From NCBI GenBank assembly GCA_905236495.1, contig CAJOPV010000069.1, forward strand, positions 1-9,313: DNA of 9,313 nt. Direction: 5' to 3'. The notes below the pieces were generated by a model. That model had not been told where the DNA came from and made no database searches. It saw only the letters and a list, made by a program, of their open reading frames with translations. The DNA comes from an uncultured Christensenellaceae bacterium. Its GTDB lineage: Bacteria; Bacillota; Clostridia; Christensenellales; Aristaeellaceae. How positions within the stretch are numbered: the first letter of the stretch is position 1; the number at the start of each line of letters is the position of its first letter. Positions 1 through 5,543 of this stretch are shown here, piece by piece. The position numbers and the translations under genes were made by a program.

Positions 1-125
1 CCCCCCGTGCCCCTTTCCGAAGATTTTTTCTCTGAATCGGCGGGCTGATAACGCTTGCTTGGCAATGACATTCTCATCCCAATGGATGAGCGCCGTGATA
101 TCCTGGCAGGGGACCCGCTTATCCG
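1..125. other. Left-edge stretch with no supported gene
   Basis: This stretch lies downstream of the AEC permease stop. I see no complete gene. One minus-strand frame is open from inside the permease end to the window edge (over 40 codons), but it has no ATG, GTG or TTG start after the permease stop and no ribosome binding site. A small inverted repeat (CTCATCC at 73-79, GGATGAG at 84-90, 4-nt loop) is present, but no U-tract follows it on the minus strand, so it is not a good intrinsic terminator. By eye the stretch is less G+C-rich than the neighbouring genes. It could be intergenic DNA or the start of an unrelated element. Confidence 0.4.
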
Positions 126-1064
126 TTAAATCAAACCCATGCTTTTCATGGTGAATACGAACAGGAAGGTAGTGAGGATGGACAGGGCGCTGCTCACCGC
201 CACCAGCTCCGCCGCCAGTTCCCCGTCGCCGCCCATTTGCTGGGCCATGGGATAGCTGCTGACGGCGGTGGGCGAGCCGAAGGCCACGAAGGCGCAGGCC
301 AGGGGCACGTCGCGGAGCCCCAAAGCTGCGGCGGCCCCAACGAAGATCAGGGGCGACAGCACCAGCTTCCAGGGGACAGCGATGAGCAGCTGCCGGATAT
401 GCTGCCGGGCGCTGGCAAAGCGGATGGCCCCGCCCAGGGTAAACAGCGCCAGGGGCGTTGCCACCTTGCTCAGATCCCCCATGGGCGTGCGGATGAAGGC
501 CGGGGGCTGAAACCTGAGCAGCCACAGGACGTAGCCCAGCACGGAGCCGATGATCAGCGGATTTTTCAGGATATTCAGCAGCACCTGACCGGGCTTTGCC
601 TGCTTCTGCCCATATACCGTCAGCGCGATCACCGACATCACGTTATACACCGGGATGGTGGCAATCACCAGCAGCGCCGCCAGGGAAGCATCCTGCCCCG
701 GAAACAGCACCGCTACCAGGGGGATGCCGAAAAAGGCGTAATTGGACCGGCCCATGGCCTGGATCATCACGCCGATCTTTTTCCGATCCTTTTCGATCCG
801 GGGCACGAGCAGGAACAGCGCCCCGAATTCAATCAGCAAGCCCCCCGTGATCAACAGAAAAGCGTCCCACCGCAGCACCGTATCATAGGGCGTATTCATA
901 ATGCTCCAGCACAGATTGATGGGCAGGAACACCTTGAACACCAATTGATTCACGCCCTTGACAAGGGCCTCGTTCAGCACCCCGACCCTGCGGCAGAAGG
1001 CTCCCGCCGTCATCAGGATCAGCAGCGGCAGCACCGAATTGACGGCAAATAAAAAATCATCCAT
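126..1064 (-). CDS. AEC (auxin efflux carrier-like) family permease
   Basis: This is a predicted integral membrane transporter of the AEC/Mem_trans family, whose bacterial members move small organic acids or amino acids; the substrate cannot be read from the sequence. At 312 residues it has the usual family length. About ten hydrophobic segments are visible, starting at residues 5-24 (VLPLLILMTAGAFCRRVG) and 35-56. Family-typical stretches are GRSNYAFFGIPL (105-116), LKNPLIIGSVLG (166-177) and SPTAVSSYPMAQQMGGDGEL (264-283). The ATG is supported by AAGGAG (1076-1081) with an 11-nt spacer, slightly long. It is the last gene of the minus-strand operon, 51 nt after the CapA-like stop, with a strong hairpin in the gap. 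A role in exporting a product of homoserine or aspartate metabolism is possible, but only because hom is nearby. Confidence 0.9.
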   Translation of the reverse strand: MDDFLFAVNSVLPLLILMTAGAFCRRVGVLNEALVKGVNQLVFKVFLPINLCWSIMNTPYDTVLRWDAFLLITGGLLIEFGALFLLVPRIEKDRKKIGVMIQAMGRSNYAFFGIPLVAVLFPGQDASLAALLVIATIPVYNVMSVIALTVYGQKQAKPGQVLLNILKNPLIIGSVLGYVLWLLRFQPPAFIRTPMGDLSKVATPLALFTLGGAIRFASARQHIRQLLIAVPWKLVLSPLIFVGAAAALGLRDVPLACAFVAFGSPTAVSSYPMAQQMGGDGELAAELVAVSSALSILTTFLFVFTMKSMGLI

Positions 1065-1081
1065 CGTCTGTATCGCTCCTT

Positions 1082-1109
1082 CCGCCTGAACGCCCCCTCG
1101 TTCAGGCGG
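1082..1109 (-). repeat. Strong intercistronic hairpin between capA-like gene and AEC permease
   Basis: A perfect 11-bp inverted repeat: CCGCCTGAACG at 1082-1092 pairs with CGTTCAGGCGG at 1099-1109, with a 6-nt loop. On the minus strand it begins a few bases after the CapA-like stop codon and ends directly at the AAGGAG ribosome binding site of the permease (1076-1081). No U-tract follows it on the minus strand, and none on the plus strand, so it does not look like a standard intrinsic terminator. It may be an mRNA-stabilising or processing structure, or may tune translation of the permease. The pairing is seen directly; the role is inferred. Confidence 0.6.
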
Positions 1110-1115
1110 GATGAT

Positions 1116-2423
1116 TTACCGTTGGGTCAGCGGGCTGTCCGCAAGGGCGCTCTGGATACGCTCCAGGGCCCTGCCCATGACCCCCGATTGCTGGGCGCTC
1201 ATGCCCTCCGGGGCGGCGTCGGCGCTGCATACCAGCCGATAGCACACTTTGCCGTTCAGGCTTTGCCGCCACATGTAGGTGGGGGTATATTCCGCGTTGG
1301 TAAAGCGCACCCGGCCCGTGCCATCGACTGTGATATCCAGATGCAGCAGCATGCCGGCAATGGCCCCCGCGTCCCGGGATTCGGACAGCAGCGTGCCCAG
1401 GGAGTAGGCCACCATCGCCTGGCGGCGGGCGCCGTCCTCCCCGTTGACGGAAATGATCTCCACCGGCAGCACCCGGGCGGGCCGGTAGCCCAGGATCACA
1501 TCCGCCCCCATCTCAGCCAGGGACCGGGCGGTATTTTTCTGGGCGTTGGTGACGGAGGATTGATCCTCCTTTCCCCAGTACATGCACACGATCACGCAGT
1601 GCACCCCCTGGGCCCGGGCGGCGGCGATATCCTGCCGCACGGTATTCGGGTCGTAAAGACGCAGCAGATCAGGCTGCTGCTCCAGGGCGTTTTTGCCTTT
1701 GGCGGTCAGCGTATCGGTATAGGACAGCACGGCGATCCGCGCCCCGTTGAGCTGCACGATGCGGTTTTGCCGGGCGCTGCCCGCCGTCACCCCGCCGCAG
1801 GAAATGCCCCTTGCCGTCAGCGCCTCCACCGTATCCAGCGCCCCCTGGGCCCCTTGATCCAATATGTGCTCGGTGCCCAGCAAGGCGTCGTCAAATCCCG
1901 CCGCGTGCACCGCCTCCGCGGCGGCGGCTGGGGCCATGGCGTCGGCATACTTGGTATCGGTGATATTCAGCGTCTGGGGCAGGGCCACCAGGTTCATATC
2001 GGCATATACCTTCCCCGCCAGGAGCGCCACCACCGGGCGGAAATCAAAGCTCTTTTCCGTTTTATCATAGACCGAATCGGATATCTCGCTTTCAAAGGCC
2101 ATCAGGCCCCCAAAGGTGAGGGAAAAGCGGTACTGCTGGGCCGCGGCCCCGGGGGCCAGGGTGGGCAAAGGGGCCAGGGTATTTTCCGAAACCGGGGGCA
2201 GCGTCACCGTCACGGTGCGCACGGTGCTCTCCGGCATGGGCACAGGGGTGGCCCCCTGCAGAGCATCCCCCACCAGGCCCATCACCCGCTGGGCGCTCAT
2301 GGCGGCCTCCGGCTGCCCCGACCGGATCTTTCCGAACACCACAATGCACCCGACGACCACAGCCGCCGTCAGGCACAGCGTGAGGCAGGACCCCAGGGAT
2401 AAGCCGGAGCGCTTTTTTTTCAT
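1116..2423 (-). CDS. CapA-like (PGA_cap) membrane-anchored protein with degraded active site
   Basis: A 435-residue protein with a short basic N-terminus, one hydrophobic segment (about 10-31) and no obvious cleavage site, so it is probably anchored with its bulk outside the cell. A Pro/Thr/Ala-rich linker (about 55-95) leads to a domain (about 98-385) that resembles the CapA family of metallophosphatase-like proteins, known from poly-gamma-glutamate capsule synthesis. The match rests on the order of motifs and on MYWGKED...AQKNTARSLAEMGADVILG (281-312). Expected metal-binding positions are mostly changed: GD is GG (105-106), the NLE Glu is absent (NLVA, 144-147), NNH is GTEH (183-186), HWG is YWG (282-284), and HPH is RPA (314-316). 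It is therefore probably not a typical CapA enzyme. The start is supported by GAGGAA (2432-2437), 8 nt upstream. Eight A residues follow the ATG. No capBC partners are in the window. Confidence 0.75.
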   Translation of the reverse strand: MKKKRSGLSLGSCLTLCLTAAVVVGCIVVFGKIRSGQPEAAMSAQRVMGLVGDALQGATPVPMPESTVRTVTVTLPPVSENTLAPLPTLAPGAAAQQYRFSLTFGGLMAFESEISDSVYDKTEKSFDFRPVVALLAGKVYADMNLVALPQTLNITDTKYADAMAPAAAAEAVHAAGFDDALLGTEHILDQGAQGALDTVEALTARGISCGGVTAGSARQNRIVQLNGARIAVLSYTDTLTAKGKNALEQQPDLLRLYDPNTVRQDIAAARAQGVHCVIVCMYWGKEDQSSVTNAQKNTARSLAEMGADVILGYRPARVLPVEIISVNGEDGARRQAMVAYSLGTLLSESRDAGAIAGMLLHLDITVDGTGRVRFTNAEYTPTYMWRQSLNGKVCYRLVCSADAAPEGMSAQQSGVMGRALERIQSALADSPLTQR

Positions 2424-2460
2424 GGCAAAGATTCCTCAAAGGAAGTTTGGAGACAGGAGC

Positions 2461-2490
2461 ATGAAGCTTTTATACTCTTTAACGCTTCAC
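2461..2490 (-). repeat. Small hairpin in the hom / capA-like gap
   Basis: On the minus strand GTGAAGC (2490-2484) can pair with GCTTCAT (2467-2461) around a 16-nt A-rich loop; one of the seven pairs is a G-U wobble. No U-tract follows. The same A-rich loop holds TATAAA (2474-2469 read on the minus strand), which could act as a -10 box for the CapA-like gene, but the best -35 at suitable spacing is poor. The 76-nt gap is the widest in the operon. A hairpin or an internal promoter are both possible, and neither is strongly supported. Confidence 0.3.
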
Positions 2491-2499
2491 TTTGTACGA

Positions 2500-3777
2500 T
2501 CATTTTCCTTCCACCCGGATCATGCTTTCCACCCGCACGTCGGGGGAATCGATGGCGGAAAGGGCCTGGCGCAGGCTGCGTTCCCCGGCGTCGTGGGTGA
2601 TGAGCACGATCTGGGCCCGGCTCGCCACCGCGTCCCGCTGCACCAGGTTTCGGATGGAGATGCCCTCGTTGCCCAGGCAGGCGGTGATATGGGCCATCAC
2701 GCCGGGCCGGTCGCTGGCGGACAGGCGGATATAGAAGGAGCAGTGCCAGTCGTCCGTCACCCGAAGACCGGGAGCCAGGGCGTTTTCATTGTGAAAGGTG
2801 GGGTGCCGGGGCGTTTCCCGGGAGGCGGCGTAAAGCATATCGCTGACGACCGCGCTGGCGGTTGGCGCGCTGCCGGCGCCCCGCCCGAAGAGCATCATAT
2901 CGTCGCAGGCGTGCCCGTGGAGAAAAATGGCGTTGAAGCTGCCGTTCACCGAGGCCAAGGGATGATCGTTGGGAATGAAGGTGGGGTGCACCCGGGCGTC
3001 GATCACATTTCCCTGCCGCTTGGCGATGGCGAGCAGCTTCATGGTATAGCCCAGTTCCTTCCCGTAGGCGATATCAGCCGCGTTCACCTGGGAAATGCCC
3101 TGGCGATAGATCACGTCGAAGGGCACCCGGGCGTGGAAGGCCAGGGAGGAAAGGATGGAAAGCTTGTACGCCGCGTCGAAGCCCTCCACGTCGCTGGTGG
3201 GGTCCGGCTCCGCCAGGCCCAGGCGCTGGGCTTCCTTCAGGACGTCGGCATAGGCGCTGCCCTCCTGGCTCATGCGGGTCAGGATATAATTGGTGGTGCC
3301 GTTCACAATGCCCATCATGGCTTCGATCCTGTTGGACTGGAGGGAATCGATGGTGGTGCGGATCACGGGGATGGCGCCGCACACCGCCGCCTCGTAATAC
3401 AGGCCGGAGCGGTGCTTTTCCGCCGCCGCCTGCAAAAGATGCCAGTTCAGGGCCAGGGCCATCTTGTTGGCGGTCACCACCGTTTTGCCCATTTCCAGGG
3501 CCCTGAGCATGTACTGGGTAGCGGGCTCCTCCCCGCCCATGAATTCCAGCACCATTTCGATGGCAGGATCGTCGGTGATGGCGGCGGGGTCCGTGGTCAA
3601 AAGGGCTTCCGGCACGGTTTCATCCCGCTTTTTATGGATATCCCGCACCAGGATGCGCTTGATATCGAACCGCACCTCCGCCCGGTGGCGGATATCCTCC
3701 CCAAATTCATTGAGCAGCTTCCACACGCCGCAGCCGATGTTCCCGCAGCCCAGAAAGCCCACCGTGATGGTCCGCAT
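2500..3777 (-). CDS. hom: Homoserine dehydrogenase with C-terminal ACT domain
   Basis: It catalyses NAD(P)H-dependent reduction of aspartate-4-semialdehyde to homoserine, the branch leading to threonine, methionine and isoleucine, in the cytoplasm. At 425 residues it matches the usual monofunctional form. The N-terminal Rossmann motif GFLGCGNIG is at 7-15. The conserved TANK segment is at 102-105. The family signature GLAEPDPTSDVEGFDAAYKL spans 187-206, with K205 the expected catalytic lysine. A C-terminal ACT domain (about 345-425, with the LSASDRPGVMAHI stretch) suggests feedback control by an end product, usually threonine in this family. The ATG has GGAGGGG (3786-3792) 8 nt upstream, starting right after the coaX stop (19-nt gap), which fits co-transcription. 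thrB, thrC and an aspartokinase are not in the window. Confidence 0.97.
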   Translation of the reverse strand: MRTITVGFLGCGNIGCGVWKLLNEFGEDIRHRAEVRFDIKRILVRDIHKKRDETVPEALLTTDPAAITDDPAIEMVLEFMGGEEPATQYMLRALEMGKTVVTANKMALALNWHLLQAAAEKHRSGLYYEAAVCGAIPVIRTTIDSLQSNRIEAMMGIVNGTTNYILTRMSQEGSAYADVLKEAQRLGLAEPDPTSDVEGFDAAYKLSILSSLAFHARVPFDVIYRQGISQVNAADIAYGKELGYTMKLLAIAKRQGNVIDARVHPTFIPNDHPLASVNGSFNAIFLHGHACDDMMLFGRGAGSAPTASAVVSDMLYAASRETPRHPTFHNENALAPGLRVTDDWHCSFYIRLSASDRPGVMAHITACLGNEGISIRNLVQRDAVASRAQIVLITHDAGERSLRQALSAIDSPDVRVESMIRVEGK

Positions 3778-3796
3778 GCTTGTATCCCCTCCGTCG

Positions 3797-4573
3797 TCAG
3801 GCCTTGGCCTGGTTCTTCTCGTAAATCAGCCGCAGCCCCTTCAGGGTCAGCAGCCCGTCGATATGATCGATGACCCCGGATTTGGCAGCGATGAGCCGGG
3901 CCATGCCCCCGGTGGCGATGACCTGGGCGTCCGGCCTGCCCATTTCCCGTCTGATCTCCTGCACCAGATAGATCACCTGGCCCACATAGCCGTTGATGAC
4001 GCCGCTTTGCAGGTTGCCCACGGTGGTCTTCCCGATGACCCGATCGGGCATCAGCAATTCAAAATGGGGCAGCTTGGCGGTGCCGGATACGAGCGCCTCG
4101 CTGGTGAGCTTGATGCCGGGGCAGATGCAGCCCCCCAGGAACCCGCCCTTTTCATCCAGGGCCCCGAAGGTGGTGGCGGTGCCGAAATCGATATACACGC
4201 AGGGCCCGCCGTAGAGGGTATAGGCCGCTACCGCGTTGCAGATGCGGTCGCTGCCCAGCTCCCGGGGGTTTTCATACTTGATATCGATGCCCGTTTTCAC
4301 CCCCGGTCCCACCGCTATGGGCTCGATGCCGAAATAATCCCGGCACATATGCTCCACGGTGAAATTGATGGTGGGCACCACCGAGCTCATCACGATGCCC
4401 GTCACCTGCTCCCGGCGGATGCCCTCCGCTTTGAACAGCTGGGTCATCATGGCGCCCATCTCGTCGCTGGTATATTTCCGGGTGGTGGAAAGCCGCCAGT
4501 AATGCACCATATCCGCCCCGTCAAACAGGGCGGTTTTGATATTGGTATTGCCGATATCCAGGGTAAAGAGCAT
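3797..4573 (-). CDS. coaX: Type III pantothenate kinase
   Basis: It phosphorylates pantothenate to 4'-phosphopantothenate, the first step of coenzyme A synthesis, in the cytoplasm. The type III (CoaX) family belongs to the ASKHA superfamily. At 258 residues it has the normal length. Visible motifs are the N-terminal phosphate-binding LDIGNTN (5-11, with D6), the pantothenate/catalytic segment NPRELGSDR (102-110, with D109 the expected catalytic Asp), IDFGTATTF (128-136) and GGCICPGI (147-154). All key residues look intact. The start is supported by GGAGT (4582-4586), 8 nt upstream. It lies 27 nt after the ECF S component and 19 nt before hom. Family knowledge says type III kinases are not inhibited by CoA, so control is more likely at uptake or transcription. 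Confidence 0.97.
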   Translation of the reverse strand: MLFTLDIGNTNIKTALFDGADMVHYWRLSTTRKYTSDEMGAMMTQLFKAEGIRREQVTGIVMSSVVPTINFTVEHMCRDYFGIEPIAVGPGVKTGIDIKYENPRELGSDRICNAVAAYTLYGGPCVYIDFGTATTFGALDEKGGFLGGCICPGIKLTSEALVSGTAKLPHFELLMPDRVIGKTTVGNLQSGVINGYVGQVIYLVQEIRREMGRPDAQVIATGGMARLIAAKSGVIDHIDGLLTLKGLRLIYEKNQAKA

Positions 4574-4600
4574 GGCATTTCACTCCATTCGCCCGCAGGC

Positions 4601-5212
4601 TCATTCCCGATGCAGCACCTTCTGCAGCGTCTTGCTCACCGCCGTGGAGATCACGCCGCAGGCCGCCGCCTCGATCAGGGCCTGGGTGCCCACCATGACG
4701 CCGATGAGCAGGATGGGATTGCTGACCCCCGTCGTTTCGATGATGCCCTGTATGTATTCGGAATGATAGAACAAAAGCATCAGCAGGCCCATAAAAAAGG
4801 CCGTGTTCAGCAGCGGCGCGGCCAGGCTGCCCACGATATTATCCACGATGGTTTTTTTCTTTTTGACCGTCTTGCGCACGGCCGCCACCAGCAGCCCCGT
4901 GCACAGCCCCATCAGCACGCGGCCCACCACCGCCACCACGAAGCTGGCGGGGATGCTCATGGCGTACATGGCCACCGTCATGGGCGCCGCGCTGGAAAAG
5001 CCTTTGATAAAGCTGATGATGCCAAACGTGAAGCCCAGCAGCGTGCTCGCCGCCGTGCCAAGCAGGATCGCACCCACGGCCACCGGGATCGTCAGCAGCG
5101 AGGCAGACAAAAAGCCCAGATCCAGAAAGCCCAGCGGCGTCAGGCTCATCACGATCTCCAAAGCCACCAGCAGCGCAAATTCGCACAGTTTCAGCGTCGT
5201 TTCCCTTTTCAT
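4601..5212 (-). CDS. ECF transporter S component, probably for pantothenate
   Basis: This 203-residue hydrophobic protein has about six membrane segments and the layout of an S component (substrate-binding subunit) of an energy-coupling factor vitamin transporter. The first helix carries AxxxA (A13-LLV-A17), a signature for docking to the shared EcfT subunit. TPLGFLDLGFLSASLLTIPV (25-44) and the following GAILLG fit the PF12822-type S family. A Lys-rich cytoplasmic loop (about 116-120) follows the fourth segment. Pantothenate as substrate is inferred from the pantothenate kinase gene 27 nt downstream; the sequence alone does not prove it, and a PanT label would be premature. EcfA, EcfA' and EcfT are not in the window, as expected for S components that share a module. 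GGAGG (5221-5225) lies 8 nt before the ATG. It is first in the operon. Confidence 0.88.
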   Translation of the reverse strand: MKRETTLKLCEFALLVALEIVMSLTPLGFLDLGFLSASLLTIPVAVGAILLGTAASTLLGFTFGIISFIKGFSSAAPMTVAMYAMSIPASFVVAVVGRVLMGLCTGLLVAAVRKTVKKKKTIVDNIVGSLAAPLLNTAFFMGLLMLLFYHSEYIQGIIETTGVSNPILLIGVMVGTQALIEAAACGVISTAVSKTLQKVLHRE

Positions 5213-5318
5213 GTTTCATTCCTCCGTTCAAGTTCTTTTTCAGATACCCGACGAAATCTCCGGGGCGTCCTCTTCGGCCCGTCCAGCCCGTTCCCGGTGC
5301 CGGCATTGACCGCGATTC

Positions 5319-5348
5319 ATTATACCAGATATTCCCCAACCTTGTCAA
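5319..5348 (-). promoter_or_regulatory. Sigma-A promoter for the minus-strand operon
   Basis: Read on the minus strand, TTGACA (5348-5343) and TATAAT (5324-5319) are both perfect consensus, with an 18-nt spacer and an extended -10 TG just upstream. Transcription should begin near 5312, giving an untranslated leader of about 100 nt before the S-component ATG at 5212. The leader is G+C-rich, and I recognise no known riboswitch class in it. This is the only strong promoter found for the five minus-strand genes. Confidence 0.88.
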
Positions 5349-5399
5349 AAAAAGCCTTGGGAAATACAGCGCAAGAACATTCAATAGGCGGAGGTTTCA

Positions 5400-5463
5400 T
5401 CGTTTCTATTCTCTTCCCTCTTTCCTTTTCACTGTTATACCTCCCGCCTCCTCTCCCTCCCGG
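5400..5463. other. Pyrimidine-rich tract between divergent promoters
   Basis: On the plus strand 53 of the 60 bases at 5401-5460 are C or T, the opposite of the mixed composition around it. The tract lies between the outward-facing promoters of the S-component operon and the GH18 gene, upstream of both -35 boxes. On the minus strand it is purine-rich with several GGAGG-like matches, but the only short frames nearby (for example the ATG at 5401 read on the minus strand, 26 codons) do not look like a known peptide. It may be an upstream control region, a flexible spacer or simple low-complexity drift. Confidence 0.55.
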
Positions 5464-5479
5464 CTGGATAGAATCACCA

Positions 5480-5508
5480 TTGATTCGCGGTTTTTCGGAT
5501 GGTATAAT
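5480..5508 (+). promoter_or_regulatory. Sigma-A promoter for the GH18 gene
   Basis: TTGATT (5480-5485) and TATAAT (5503-5508) are separated by 17 nt, the ideal spacing. Transcription should start near 5515, leaving a leader of about 29 nt. This placement argues against the in-frame TTG at 5508 and ATG at 5511 as starts, since both would lie at or upstream of the transcript start. Confidence 0.85.
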
Positions 5509-5530
5509 TGATGCATCGTCCCCGCAAGAG

Positions 5531-5536
5531 AGGAGG
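5531..5536 (+). promoter_or_regulatory. Ribosome binding site that sets the GH18 start
   Basis: A perfect AGGAGG lies 7 nt before the ATG at 5544. The frame is open further upstream, to TTG 5508 and ATG 5511, but only the ATG at 5544 has a ribosome binding site, lies inside the predicted transcript, and begins directly with a signal peptide. Confidence 0.9.
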
Positions 5537-5543
5537 CATCGAA

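Noticed and set aside
73..90. Inverted repeat downstream of the AEC permease as an intrinsic terminator
   Set aside because: The stem is only 7 bp and is not followed by a U-tract on the minus strand.
2116..3873. A 585-codon plus-strand open frame antisense to hom and the capA-like gene
   Set aside because: It is opposite an unmistakable homoserine dehydrogenase and has low-complexity His/Gly/Ala composition.
4852..4864. A-rich run (AAAAAGAAAAAAA on the minus strand) in the S-component gene as a programmed frameshift site
   Set aside because: The codon phase does not give the classic A AAA AAG slippery heptamer, and the normal frame continues through two more membrane segments, so it is just a Lys-rich cytoplasmic loop.
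5213..5312. Possible riboswitch in the 100-nt leader of the minus-strand operon
   Set aside because: I looked for a known vitamin or amino-acid riboswitch core and for a terminator/antiterminator pair and saw neither; only short G+C-rich pairings are possible.
5323..5401. A 26-codon minus-strand frame (ATG at 5401) in the divergent region
   Set aside because: It ends inside the operon promoter's -10 box, upstream of the predicted transcript start, and resembles no known peptide.
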